NCBI RefSeq assembly: GCF_024171955.1
Contig: NZ_JAMTCS010000016.1
Coordinates: 1 to 64,000 of the forward strand
Direction of reading: 5' to 3'
Length of the DNA: 64,000 nt
From: Promicromonospora thailandica
Lineage (GTDB): Bacteria > Actinomycetota > Actinomycetes > Actinomycetales > Cellulomonadaceae
This document shows positions 9,100 through 18,002 of this stretch, one piece after another. The translations under genes were made by a program, and so were the position numbers. The number at the start of each line of letters is the position of its first letter. Position 1 is the first letter of the stretch. The notes under the pieces are model-generated. The model had not been told where the DNA came from and searched no databases. It was given only the letters and a program-made list of their open reading frames with translations.

Positions 9100-11550
9100 G
9101 TGAACGAAACGCCCCGCGACCAGGGGAACGACCGCGAGCGAGACCGCCGCGGCGAACGCAGGAGCGGCAGCCGCGACCAGGGCCGTGGCCAGGGCCAGGG
9201 TCGCGAGGAGCGTGGCGGACGCCGGTACGACGGCCCCCGGCGGTACGACGACGACCGCCCCCGCCGGACGTTCGACCGCGACGACCGCCCGCGTCGTGAC
9301 GACCGCGGAGGCGACCGGCCGTACCGGCGCGACGACCGGGACGACCGCCGGGGCGGCGACGCACAGGACCGCCCGCGCCGGCCGTACGGCGAGCGGCGCG
9401 ACGGCGGCGGCTACCGCGGCGGTCGCGACGAGCGTGCGGGAGACCGCCCGGCCCGTCGGTACGACGACCGGCCGCACCGCTCTGGTCAGGACGACCGGGG
9501 TGCCGGGCGTCCCGCACGGCGCGACGACGACCGTCCGCGCCGCCCGTACGGGGAGCGGGACGACCGTCCGCAGCGATTCTCCGGGAACCGTGACGACAGG
9601 CCGCGCCGGTCGTTCGAGGACCGTGGGGACCGCCCGCGCCGGGACGACCGTGGTGGTGACCGCCCGTTCCGTCGCGACGACCGCCCGCAGCGTTCCTACG
9701 GCGACCGGGACGACCGGTCGCAGCGGTTCGGTAACCGCGACGACCGTCCGCAGCGGTCGTTCGACGACCGTGACGACCGTCCGCGCCGACCGTACGGCGA
9801 CCGGGACGACCGTCCGCGGCGTTCGTTCGGCGACCGCGACGAGCGCCCGCGCCGGTCGTTCGACGACCGCGGGGACCGTCCGCGCCGGGACGACCGTGGT
9901 GGTGACCGCCCGTTCCGTCGGGACGAGCGGCCGCAGCGGTCGTTCGACGACCGTGGCAGCCGGCCGCAGCGCTCCGGCGACCGGGACGACCGTCCGCAGC
10001 GTCCGTACGGGAACCGGGACGACCGTCCGCAGCGTCCCTACGGGAGCCGCGACGACCGTCCGCAGCGGTCGTTCGGCAACCGGGACGACCGCGGAGGCGA
10101 CCGACCGTTCCGCCGCGACGACCGTCCCCGCCGGGACGTCGAGGACCGCGGCGACCGGCCGCGCCGCGGCTTCGACCGCGACGACCGTCCGCAGCGTTCT
10201 TCCGGGTACCGGGACGAGCGGCCGCGCCGTGACGACCGCCGTGACGATCAGCGCACCGACCACCGTGGTGACCGCCGCGGCGACGACCGCCGTTTCGACC
10301 GCGGTGGCGACCGCCCGGCGCGCGACCGCGACGAGCGCGCGCCCCAGGTGCCGGAGCCGGAGATCGCCGAGGACGCGTCGTTCGGTCAGCTCGACCGAGA
10401 GGCGCGCTCGCGCCTGCGCGGCCTGAGCAAGGACCACGCCGAGCGGGTCGGCCTGCACCTCGTGATGGCCGGCCGGCTGCTCGACGTCGACCCGGAGCTC
10501 GCCTACGAGCACGCCCAGGCGGCGGTGCGGCACGCGGGCCGGATCGACATCGTCCGCGAGGCCGCAGGACTGGCCGCCTACCGCACGAACCGGTTCGCGG
10601 AGGCGCTGCGCGAGCTGCGTACCGTCCGCCGGCTCAACGGCTCCTCGGAGCACCTGCCGATCATGGCCGACGCCGAGCGCGGCCTCGGCCGGCCCGAGCG
10701 CGCACTGGCGCTCGCCGCCTCGGAGGAGGCCGCGTCGCTCGACGCGACCGGACGCGTCGAGCTCGCGATCGTGGCGAGCGGTGCCCGCTCCGACCTGGGC
10801 GAGCACGACGCCGCGCTGGCAGTGCTCGACAAGGTCGCGCCCGCGGACGCCCCCGGCGATCTCGGGCTCCGCGTGCTCCAGGCGCGCGCCGTGGCGCTCG
10901 AGGCGGCCGGCCGGGACGACGAGGCCGCCGCCCTGCTCGCGACGGTCGACCCCGAGGCGCTGGAACGTGCCATCGGTGCGACCCCGCCCGATGAGGACAT
11001 CACGGTCTTCGACGTCGAGGAGGACGCGGCGCTCGCCGAGGAGGAGTACGCCGCGGACCACCCGGAGGAGCTCGCGTCGGCCGACGACGAGCTGGACGAG
11101 GACGACGAGTCCGAGCTGGACGAGGACGGCGCGGAGGGCGCCGTCGCCCCGGACGAGGCCTCCGCGGGTTCGGCCGGCTCGGGGGACTCCGCCGATTCTG
11201 CTGACTCCGCCGACTCTGCCGATTCGGCCGACTCCGGCGATTCGGCCGACTCCGGCGACTCGGCGGACTCCGCCGGTTCGCCGGACGAGGACGACGACCT
11301 CGACGAGGACGTGGCGCCCGACGAGGACGCCGCCCGCTCCGGCGAGACCGAGGCCGTGCCCGAGGAGGACGTCGCCTCCGACGAGGACGCTGCCGGCACC
11401 GCCGTGGCCGACGACCTGGACGAACCACAGGCGGACGCCGTCGACGAGCCGAGCGACCCGGAGTCGGACGAGGACGTTGCCGAGGGAGCGACCGAGGACG
11501 CCGGGAGCGCCGCGGGCGACCGGTCCGGCGTCGGGCAGGAGCGGGCGTGA
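9100..11550 (+). CDS. arginine/aspartate-rich repeat protein with TPR-like domain and acidic tail (Rv1691-like position)
   Basis: An 816-residue protein in three blocks. Residues about 1-420 are a disordered, highly charged region of many units such as RDDRPQRSF and RGGDRPFRRD. Residues about 425-625 are helical and TPR-like (AERVGLHLVMAGRLLDVDP, FAEALRELRTVRRLN). Residues about 640-816 are strongly acidic with a DSADS/GDSADS run. M. tuberculosis has a TPR protein (Rv1691) in this place, upstream of the same HAD gene, but I recall it as much shorter. GTG 9100 follows AAGGGA. It overlaps the next gene by GTGA. The role is unknown; the composition recalls RNA-binding or condensate-forming proteins, which is inference. 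Confidence 0.8.
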   Translation: MNETPRDQGNDRERDRRGERRSGSRDQGRGQGQGREERGGRRYDGPRRYDDDRPRRTFDRDDRPRRDDRGGDRPYRRDDRDDRRGGDAQDRPRRPYGERRDGGGYRGGRDERAGDRPARRYDDRPHRSGQDDRGAGRPARRDDDRPRRPYGERDDRPQRFSGNRDDRPRRSFEDRGDRPRRDDRGGDRPFRRDDRPQRSYGDRDDRSQRFGNRDDRPQRSFDDRDDRPRRPYGDRDDRPRRSFGDRDERPRRSFDDRGDRPRRDDRGGDRPFRRDERPQRSFDDRGSRPQRSGDRDDRPQRPYGNRDDRPQRPYGSRDDRPQRSFGNRDDRGGDRPFRRDDRPRRDVEDRGDRPRRGFDRDDRPQRSSGYRDERPRRDDRRDDQRTDHRGDRRGDDRRFDRGGDRPARDRDERAPQVPEPEIAEDASFGQLDREARSRLRGLSKDHAERVGLHLVMAGRLLDVDPELAYEHAQAAVRHAGRIDIVREAAGLAAYRTNRFAEALRELRTVRRLNGSSEHLPIMADAERGLGRPERALALAASEEAASLDATGRVELAIVASGARSDLGEHDAALAVLDKVAPADAPGDLGLRVLQARAVALEAAGRDDEAAALLATVDPEALERAIGATPPDEDITVFDVEEDAALAEEEYAADHPEELASADDELDEDDESELDEDGAEGAVAPDEASAGSAGSGDSADSADSADSADSADSGDSADSGDSADSAGSPDEDDDLDEDVAPDEDAARSGETEAVPEEDVASDEDAAGTAVADDLDEPQADAVDEPSDPESDEDVAEGATEDAGSAAGDRSGVGQERA
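9230..10330 (+). repeat. degenerate tandem coding repeats (DDRPxR units)
   Basis: About 1.1 kb of imperfect direct repeats inside the preceding gene. Units of roughly 27-45 bases are built on GACGACCGTCCGCAGCGG and close variants. They encode charged RDDRPQRSF-type peptides. Copy number is probably variable among strains, since such arrays recombine easily. Confidence 0.8.
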
Positions 11551-12554
11551 CGGGAGCGGCAGGGCTGCTGGCGAGCGACGTCCCGCTCGCCACGGCCTAC
11601 GACCTGGCGCTCGTCGACCTGGACGGGGTGGCCTACAAGGGGCACCTGCCGATCGAGCACGCGTCGGCCAGCCTGACGGCGGCGCGCTCGGGCGGGATGC
11701 GGCTCGTGTTCGTCACGAACAACGCGTCGCGCGAGCCCGAGGACGTCGCGGGGCAGCTCACGGGCCTGGACATCCCGACGGACCCGGCGGAGGTGATGAC
11801 CGCGGCGCAGGCGTGCGCCGCGCTGCTCACCACCCGCCTGGACCCGGGGGCGAAGGTGCTGGTCGTGGGCGGCAAGGGGCTGGTCACGGCGGTGCGGGCC
11901 GCGGGCTTCACGGTGGTGACGTCGGCCGACGACGAGCCGGACGCCGTCGCGCAGGGCTATGCGCCCGAGGTGGGCTGGACCCAGCTCGCCGAGGCCGCCT
12001 ACGCCGTGAACCGCGGGGCGTGGCACGTGGCGAGCAACCTGGACCTGTCGCTGCCGACGGCGCGGGGGTTCGCCCCGGGCAACGGTGCGCTGGTCGGTGC
12101 GGTGCGCTCGGCGACGGGTGTCGTGCCCGACAGTGCGGGCAAGCCGTCGCCGACCATGTACCGGCTCGCGGTCGAGCGGGCCGAGGCCGGCCGGCCGCTG
12201 GTGATCGGCGACCGGCTCGACACGGACCTGGCAGGTGCCCGGGGCGGCGGCTACCCGGGGCTGCACGTGCTCACGGGCGTCTCGACGGCCCGCGACGCGG
12301 TGCTCGCCGTGCCGGGGGAGCGTCCTTCGTACCTGGGCGCGGACCTGCGGGCGCTGCTCGAGCCGCACGCGGCGCCCGCTCTCGCGGACGGCTGGTACGT
12401 CTGCGGGACGGCGGCCGCCCGCGTGAGCGACGGTGAGCTGCGGCTCGACGGCGCCGGGATCGACCTGGTCCGGGCCGCGTGCGCCGCCGCCTGGGCCGCG
12501 GTCGACGCGGACGAGACCCTGGACCCGACGACGGTCCCGGAGCTCACCGCCTGA
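11547..12554 (+). CDS. HAD-superfamily phosphatase, NagD-like (Rv1692-like)
   Basis: A 335-residue HAD hydrolase of subfamily IIA. The nucleophile motif is LALVDLDGVAYKG (DxDG), motif II is FVTNNASR, and the C-terminal motif is GDRLDTDLAGARGGGYPGLHVLTGV. In M. tuberculosis the protein at this position, Rv1692, is described as a glycerol-3-phosphate phosphatase recycling lipid headgroups; the same role is plausible here by position. The start is GTG 11547, overlapping the stop of the previous gene (GTGA). The long C-terminal extension after about residue 260 matches the two-domain form of the family. Confidence 0.88.
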   Translation: MTGAAGLLASDVPLATAYDLALVDLDGVAYKGHLPIEHASASLTAARSGGMRLVFVTNNASREPEDVAGQLTGLDIPTDPAEVMTAAQACAALLTTRLDPGAKVLVVGGKGLVTAVRAAGFTVVTSADDEPDAVAQGYAPEVGWTQLAEAAYAVNRGAWHVASNLDLSLPTARGFAPGNGALVGAVRSATGVVPDSAGKPSPTMYRLAVERAEAGRPLVIGDRLDTDLAGARGGGYPGLHVLTGVSTARDAVLAVPGERPSYLGADLRALLEPHAAPALADGWYVCGTAAARVSDGELRLDGAGIDLVRAACAAAWAAVDADETLDPTTVPELTA

Positions 12555-12577
12555 GCCGGGCCGGGCCCCGGCGCCAG

Positions 12578-12637
12578 TTCGGTCGGTTGCCTCGAGATCG
12601 GTCGTTCGAGCGACCGATCTCGAGGCAACCGACCGAA
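12578..12637. repeat. 60-bp perfect palindrome (27-bp arms)
   Basis: Left arm 12578-12604 and right arm 12611-12637 are perfect reverse complements around the 6-base loop TTCGAG. The arm contains GGTTGCCTCGAGATCGGTCG. There is no T run after it, so it is not a classical terminator, though the transcript would fold very stably. It lies between the HAD gene and the 57-aa gene. It may be a dispersed palindromic element of the REP type or a terminator. Confidence 0.85.
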
Positions 12638-12773
12638 ACCAGCGGGATCGACCGCAGGACTGGCGGACTTCTCCCCGGTTCTGTCGGAGGGGGCGGGTAC
12701 GGTGTCAACCAGCGGCCGGCAGCACAAGGTCAGCAGCAGGAGCACGACGAGCACAGTGGAGCGTTGACGCACT

Positions 12774-12947
12774 ATGGACGAGTTCTACGCGACCGAGGAG
12801 ACGCCGGCCCCGGCCGACTCCGCGGAAGGGGTCCGTCGTGCCCTCGACGGGCTGGACGGGCTCGACGACCTGCCGCCGGCCGAGCACGTGGCCCGGTTCG
12901 AGGCGGTGCACGACGCCTTGCGGGCGCACCTGAGCGGTGACGCCTGA
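12774..12947 (+). CDS. small conserved protein (57 aa, Rv1693-like position)
   Basis: A short acidic protein, beginning MDEFYATEETPAPAD and ending VHDALRAHLSGDA. It sits between the HAD phosphatase and tlyA, where M. tuberculosis has the similarly small Rv1693. That synteny and its separation from tlyA by only 2 bases support a real gene. The LPPAEHVARFEAVHDALRAHL part should form a helix. No clear ribosome site precedes ATG 12774. Function is unknown. Confidence 0.75.
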   Translation: MDEFYATEETPAPADSAEGVRRALDGLDGLDDLPPAEHVARFEAVHDALRAHLSGDA

Positions 12948-12949
12948 CG

Positions 12950-13936
12950 GTGGTGACCACGACAGCGGGCGCGCGGGTGGACGCGGAGCTGGTGCGTCGC
13001 GGCCTGGCCCGGTCGCGCCGGCATGCCGCCGAGCTCGTCGCGTCGGGCCGGGTCATGGTCGCGGGCCGGGTGGTGACCAAGCCCTCGGCCGGTGTGGCCG
13101 ACGGCGCCGACGTGTCGGTCTCGCCCGGACCGGACCCGGAGCACGAGTTCGCGTCCCGCGCCGCCCTGAAGCTGGCCGGCGCGCTCGACGCGCTGGCCCG
13201 GGTGCCGGGCGGGCCGCGGGTGGAGGGCTCGTTCTGCGCCGACCTCGGCGCGTCCACCGGCGGGTTCACCGACGTGCTGCTGCGCCGCGGCGCCGACCAC
13301 GTCGTCGCGATCGACGTGGGGCACGACCAGCTCGTGCCCGCGCTGCGCGCGGACGACCGGGTGACGGTGGTCGAGGGCTTCAACGTGCGCGACCTGACGC
13401 CCGCCGACCTCGTCCGGCCCCCGGACCTCGTGGTCGCCGACCTCTCGTTCATCTCCCTGACGGTGGTGCTGCCGGCGGTCGCGACCGTCGTGCGCCCTGG
13501 CGCGCAGGCGCTGCTCATGGTCAAGCCGCAGTTCGAGGTGGGGCGCGAGCGGCTCGGCAGCGGCGGCGTGGTGCGTGACCCGGCGCTCCAGGCCGCGGCG
13601 GTGCGCACCGTGGCCGAGGCCGCGGGGCGTGCGGGTCTGCGGACGCGCGCGGTGGTGCCGAGCCCGCTGCCCGGGCCCAGCGGCAACCGCGAGTTCTTCC
13701 TCTGGCTGGTGGCGGGCGAGGCTGGGACCAGCCAGGAGGCCGGGAACGGGGAGCAGGCAGTGGCCGGCGCCGTAGCGGCGGCGGTGGCGTGGGACCCGTC
13801 CGGCGGCGAGCCCGCCGCCCGGCCCGGGCACCCGCCCGAGCCGCCGGCCGTCGTCGTCGGTGCAGGTGCAGGTGCAGGTGCAGGAGCGGGACGTGACGCC
13901 CTGGGGGCGTCCGAGCGAGAGGAGCGGGAGCCGTGA
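12950..13936 (+). CDS. tlyA: TlyA family rRNA (cytidine-2'-O)-methyltransferase
   Basis: A 328-residue protein with an N-terminal S4-like RNA-binding domain (residues about 5-65, ARVDAELVRRGLARSRRHAAELV) and an FtsJ-type methyltransferase domain (SFCADLGASTGGFTDVLLRRGA is the SAM motif). TlyA methylates 16S and 23S rRNA at C1409/C1920 in mycobacteria, and loss gives capreomycin resistance. This copy carries an unusual extra C-terminal stretch of about 70 residues, proline- and alanine-rich, ending in (GA)n encoded by a hexamer repeat. GTG 12950 (or 12953) is the start. The end overlaps nadK by GTGA. Confidence 0.92.
   Translation: MVTTTAGARVDAELVRRGLARSRRHAAELVASGRVMVAGRVVTKPSAGVADGADVSVSPGPDPEHEFASRAALKLAGALDALARVPGGPRVEGSFCADLGASTGGFTDVLLRRGADHVVAIDVGHDQLVPALRADDRVTVVEGFNVRDLTPADLVRPPDLVVADLSFISLTVVLPAVATVVRPGAQALLMVKPQFEVGRERLGSGGVVRDPALQAAAVRTVAEAAGRAGLRTRAVVPSPLPGPSGNREFFLWLVAGEAGTSQEAGNGEQAVAGAVAAAVAWDPSGGEPAARPGHPPEPPAVVVGAGAGAGAGAGRDALGASEREEREP
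13860..13883 (+). repeat. GTGCAG hexanucleotide tandem repeat (4 copies)
   Basis: Four perfect copies of GTGCAG inside the C-terminal extension of tlyA, encoding alternating Gly-Ala. A change in copy number keeps the reading frame, so this could vary in length without inactivating the gene. Confidence 0.9.
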
Positions 13937-14913
13937 CGAGGCGTGTGCTGATCGTGACCCATGGCGGCCGCCCGCAGGCGGTCGCGGCGCTGGCCGAGGC
14001 CCTGCGCGAGCTGAAGACGGCGGGGTTCGAGTACACGCTGCACGACGACGCGCTGGCCGAGGAGTTCGGCGACCACATGGCGGCCAAGCGGGTCGCCGAG
14101 GGCGTGCACAACGCCGAGGTCGTGATGGTGCTGGGCGGTGACGGCACCATCCTGCGCGCCGCGGAGCTGACGCGTGGCACGGACGTGCCGCTGCTCGGCG
14201 TGAACCTCGGGCACGTGGGCTTCCTGGCGGAGTCGGAGCGCGAGGACCTGCGCGCCGCCGTGCAGCGCCTCGCGGCCCGGGACTACGAGGTCGAGGAGCG
14301 CGCGACGGTCGACGTGACCGTGCACCTGCCCGGCACGGCCGAGCCCGTGGTGGGCTGGGCGCTGAACGAGGCCACCGTGGAGAAGGCGTCGCGCGACCGC
14401 ATGCTGGAGGTGGCGATCGGCGTCGACGGCCGGCCGCTGCTGTCCTTCGGGTGCGACGGCGTGGTGATGTCGACGGCCACGGGGTCCACGGCGCACGCCT
14501 TCTCGGGCGGCGGTCCGGTGATCTGGCCCGACGTCGACGCCGTGCTCATGGTGCCGCTGTCGGCGCACGCGCTGTTCGCCCGGCCGCTCGTGATCGGTCC
14601 GCGTTCGCGGTACACGGTGGACGTGCTGCCGCAGTCGACGGTCGAGGGCGTGCTCACGTGCGACGGCCGTCGCGAGATCCGGCTGCCCCGCGGTTCTCGC
14701 GTGGTGGTGCGCCAGGGCGGTACGGTGCGGCTCGCACGGTTGTCGACCGCGCCGTTCGCCGACCGTCTCGTGTCGAAGTTCAACCTGCCCGTCTCGGGCT
14801 GGCGCGATCGTGTCGGTTCGGCGCACGCCGAGGCGCAGGATGTACGGTCTGACCCGACATCGGATTCGAACACGGGATCGAACACGGGACCGGACAACCC
14901 CGCAGAGACCTAA
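13933..14913 (+). CDS. nadK: NAD kinase
   Basis: A 326-residue ATP/polyphosphate NAD kinase that makes NADP. Seen: the GGDGT motif (VLGGDGTILRAAEL), the NE motif in GWALNEATVEKASRDRM, and the STATGSTAHAFSGGGP substrate loop. The start is GTG 13933, overlapping the tlyA stop. The tail after about residue 300 is low complexity (SNTGSNTGPDN). Its place between tlyA and recN is the conserved actinobacterial order. Confidence 0.96.
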   Translation: MTRRVLIVTHGGRPQAVAALAEALRELKTAGFEYTLHDDALAEEFGDHMAAKRVAEGVHNAEVVMVLGGDGTILRAAELTRGTDVPLLGVNLGHVGFLAESEREDLRAAVQRLAARDYEVEERATVDVTVHLPGTAEPVVGWALNEATVEKASRDRMLEVAIGVDGRPLLSFGCDGVVMSTATGSTAHAFSGGGPVIWPDVDAVLMVPLSAHALFARPLVIGPRSRYTVDVLPQSTVEGVLTCDGRREIRLPRGSRVVVRQGGTVRLARLSTAPFADRLVSKFNLPVSGWRDRVGSAHAEAQDVRSDPTSDSNTGSNTGPDNPAET

Positions 14914-14931
14914 GCAGACCTAAGGAGTCAG

Positions 14932-16683
14932 GTGCTCGAGGAGATCGCTATCGAGAACCTGGGCGTCATCCGCTCGGCCCGGGTACCCCTGTCGGACGGC
15001 CTGACCGTCATCACGGGTGAGACGGGCGCGGGCAAGACGATGGTGCTCACGGGGCTCAACCTGCTCATGGGCGCCAAGGCGGACCCGCAGTCGGTGCGCC
15101 CGGGTGCGGCGTCGGCCGCCGTCGAGGGCCGCGTACGGGTCTCCGGCCGTGACGCGGTGCTGGAGCGGGTCGACGAGGCGGGCGGCGAGGTGGAGGACGA
15201 CGGCACCGTCGTCATCCTGCGCACCATCGCCGACGGCCGCTCGCGCGCGCACCTGGGCGGCCGCGCCGTGCCGCAGGGCGTGCTCGCCGAGATCGCCGAG
15301 GACCTCTTCACGGTGCACGGCCAGGCGGACCAGCTCCGGCTGCGCACGGCGGCCAAGCAGCGGGACGCGCTGGACACGTTCGTGGGCCCGGCCCACCAGC
15401 GGGTGCTGGCGTCCTACCGCGCGGCGTGGACCGAGCGTGGCGGCCTGCTGGCCGAGATCGCCGACCTGGAGGCGCGCGGCGCCGAACGGGCGCGCGAGGT
15501 CGAGCTGCTCCGCATCGGCCTGGAGGAGATCGAGCGCGTGGACCCGCAGTCCGGCGAGGACGCCGAGCTGCAGGCGCTGATCGAGCGGCTGTCGAACGCC
15601 GAGGGCCTGCGCACGGCGGCCACCGAGGCGCACGAGGCCGTGGCGGGCGAGGACGCGGACGGGGCGCGGGAGAACGCGATCGCCCTCGTGGAGCGGGCGC
15701 GGCGCGCCCTGGAGTCCGCCGCGCACTCCGACGCGGCGCTCGGCGCCCTGGCCACCCGGTTCGCCGAGGTGGGCTACCTGCTGTCCGACGTGGCGACCGA
15801 CGTGGCCGCCTACGTCGACGACCTGCAGGCCGACCCCGCGGGGCTGGAGACGGCCCACAACCGCATGGCGGAGCTGAACGCCCTGACCCGCTCCTACGGC
15901 GAGACCATCGACGAGGTGCTGCAGTGGGCCAGCGACGCCGGCCTGCGCCTGCTCGACCTGGACGACGGCGGCGACCGCCTCACCTCGATGCGCGCCCGCG
16001 TGGCGGAGCTGGACGGCGAGCTGGCCCGGCTGGCGGAGATCCTGACCGCCGAGCGCACGCGCGGGGCGACCGAGCTGGCCGAGGCCGTCACCCACGAGCT
16101 GCACGGCCTCGCGATGGGCGGCGCCCACCTGGTGGTCTCGGTGCAGCCGCTGGAGGAGCCCGGCCCGTTCGGCGCCGACCAGGTGACGTTCCTGCTCGTG
16201 CCGCACCCGGGCGCACCCGAGCGGCCGCTCGGCAAGGGCGCGTCCGGCGGTGAGCTCTCGCGCGTGATGCTCGCGCTGGAGGTGGCGCTGGCGACGTCGG
16301 GCGGCGCCGCCGCGGAGCGGACCGCGGACACCCCGCGCAGCACCTTCGTGTTCGACGAGGTGGACGCGGGCGTCGGCGGCCGGGCGGCCGTCGAGGTGGG
16401 TCGCCGGCTGGCGCAGCTCGGCCGGAGCACGCAGGTGGTCGTGGTGACGCACCTGGCGCAGGTCGCCGCGTTCGCGGACGCGCACCTGGTGGTCACCAAG
16501 AGCTCCGACGGCGACGGCGGCGACGCCGCAGATGACGGAATGATCACGGTTACGGGCGTGCGGGAGGTCACCGCCGACGCCCGCGTGCGGGAGCTGGCGC
16601 GCATGCTGTCCGGCCAGGACGACTCGGAGACGGCGCGTACCCATGCGCTGGAGCTCCTCGAGTCCTCGGTCGTGGGACGATAG
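14932..16683 (+). CDS. recN: DNA repair protein RecN
   Basis: A 583-residue SMC-like ATPase acting early in double-strand break repair. The Walker A motif is TGETGAGKTMVL (residues about 25-36), the middle is coiled coil, and the C-terminal ABC signature KGASGGELSRVMLALE and Walker B TFVFDEVDAGVGGRAA are intact. The start is GTG 14932 with AAGGAG upstream. It is close to nadK and followed after 5 bases by steA. Confidence 0.96.
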   Translation: MLEEIAIENLGVIRSARVPLSDGLTVITGETGAGKTMVLTGLNLLMGAKADPQSVRPGAASAAVEGRVRVSGRDAVLERVDEAGGEVEDDGTVVILRTIADGRSRAHLGGRAVPQGVLAEIAEDLFTVHGQADQLRLRTAAKQRDALDTFVGPAHQRVLASYRAAWTERGGLLAEIADLEARGAERAREVELLRIGLEEIERVDPQSGEDAELQALIERLSNAEGLRTAATEAHEAVAGEDADGARENAIALVERARRALESAAHSDAALGALATRFAEVGYLLSDVATDVAAYVDDLQADPAGLETAHNRMAELNALTRSYGETIDEVLQWASDAGLRLLDLDDGGDRLTSMRARVAELDGELARLAEILTAERTRGATELAEAVTHELHGLAMGGAHLVVSVQPLEEPGPFGADQVTFLLVPHPGAPERPLGKGASGGELSRVMLALEVALATSGGAAAERTADTPRSTFVFDEVDAGVGGRAAVEVGRRLAQLGRSTQVVVVTHLAQVAAFADAHLVVTKSSDGDGGDAADDGMITVTGVREVTADARVRELARMLSGQDDSETARTHALELLESSVVGR

Positions 16684-16688
16684 TCCGG

Positions 16689-17912
16689 ATGAAGCTGATC
16701 TCCCGACCCGACAAGCGCGCCGACAAGGGCGCCTCCAAGAGCGGCGACGACCCCGGCACGGCCTCGTCCGAGGCGGCCGTGCACGGACCTGCCCGGATCG
16801 GAGCCCGCACGAAGGAGCTCACGTCCCGGCTCAACGCGGGCGACGTCGCGGTGATCGACCACGTGGACATCGACCGTGTCGCCGCCGACGCGCTCGTGGC
16901 CGCGGCGCCCGTCGCCGTCCTGAACGCCGCCCCCTCGATCTCGGGCCGGTACCCCAACACGGGCCCCGGCATCCTGGTCGAGGCCGGGATCGTGCTGGTG
17001 GACGACCTCGGTCCGTCGGTCATGGCCATCGAGGAGCACGCGGACATCGAGATCCGGGGCGGCGACGTCGTCGTCGGCGGCGAGGTCGTGGCCTGCGGCA
17101 CGTACCAGACGGAACGGACCGTGGCCGCGAGCATGACGGCCGCCCGCGAGGGGCTGTCGGCCGAGATCGAGCGGTTCGCCGAGAACACCATGACCTACCT
17201 GCGCCGGGAGCGGGACCTCCTGCTCGACGGCGTGGGCGTGCCCGACATCCGCACGCCCATCGAGGGCCGGCACGTGCTGATCGTGGTGCGCGGGTACCAC
17301 TACCGGGAGGACCTCGCGCTGCTGCGGTCCTACATCCGGGAGAACCGGCCCGTCCTGATCGGGGTGGACGGCGGCGCCGACGCGATCCTCGACGCGGGCT
17401 GGCAGCCCGACATGATCGTGGGCGACATGGACTCCGTGTCCGACCGCGCCCTGGCCTGCGGCGCCGAGATCGTGGTGCACGCCTACCGCGACGGCAAGGC
17501 GCCGGGCCTGGAGCGCGTGCGCTCGCTCGGCGTGGACCCCGTGGTCTTCCCGGCGACGGGCACCAGCGAGGACATCACGATGCTCCTGGCGGACGACAAG
17601 GGTGCCGAGCTCATCGTCGCCGTCGGCACGCACGCCACGCTCGTCGAGTTCCTCGACAAGGGCCGCGCGGGCATGGCCTCGACGTTCCTCACCCGGCTGC
17701 GCGTCGGGGGCAAGCTCGTGGATGCCAAGGGCGTCTCGCGCCTGTACCGTACGCGGATCTCCAACATCCAGCTCACGCTGCTGTCGGGGGCAGGGGTCGC
17801 GGCGGTGCTCGCGGCGCTCGCCTCGACGTCGGCGGGCCAGACCTCCTTCGGCCTGATCGGCGCACGTTTCGACGATCTCGTGTCCTGGATCAGCCACCTC
17901 TTCGGCGGCTGA
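16689..17912 (+). CDS. steA: SteA-like cytokinesis protein, thiamin pyrophosphokinase fold
   Basis: A 407-residue protein with a thiamin-pyrophosphokinase-like fold ([39 protein letters not shown], then DMIVGDMDSVSD). A C-terminal hydrophobic stretch (ISNIQLTLLSGAGVAAVLAALAS) should anchor it in the membrane. It corresponds to Rv1697 and to corynebacterial SteA, which with SteB influences RipA-type peptidoglycan hydrolases at division. The partner gene lies 90 bases downstream. Confidence 0.85.
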   Translation: MKLISRPDKRADKGASKSGDDPGTASSEAAVHGPARIGARTKELTSRLNAGDVAVIDHVDIDRVAADALVAAAPVAVLNAAPSISGRYPNTGPGILVEAGIVLVDDLGPSVMAIEEHADIEIRGGDVVVGGEVVACGTYQTERTVAASMTAAREGLSAEIERFAENTMTYLRRERDLLLDGVGVPDIRTPIEGRHVLIVVRGYHYREDLALLRSYIRENRPVLIGVDGGADAILDAGWQPDMIVGDMDSVSDRALACGAEIVVHAYRDGKAPGLERVRSLGVDPVVFPATGTSEDITMLLADDKGAELIVAVGTHATLVEFLDKGRAGMASTFLTRLRVGGKLVDAKGVSRLYRTRISNIQLTLLSGAGVAAVLAALASTSAGQTSFGLIGARFDDLVSWISHLFGG

Positions 17913-18002
17913 GGCGGACCGGAGCTCGCTCCTGACCGCCTGCCGCCCCGACCTCTGCCGGGCGCCGACTGCCCGGAACATGCCTAAGGACCTCTCCGTA
18001 CC

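Noticed and set aside
9230-10330. Repeat array considered as a CRISPR
   Set aside because: Units are contiguous, imperfect and in frame with a long protein; there are no unique spacers and no cas genes.
9025-11061. 678-residue minus-strand frame opposite the repeat protein
   Set aside because: It mirrors the tandem repeats (RTVV, RTLR units) and has no known domain. The plus frame has a start with a ribosome site, GTGA coupling and a TPR-like core.
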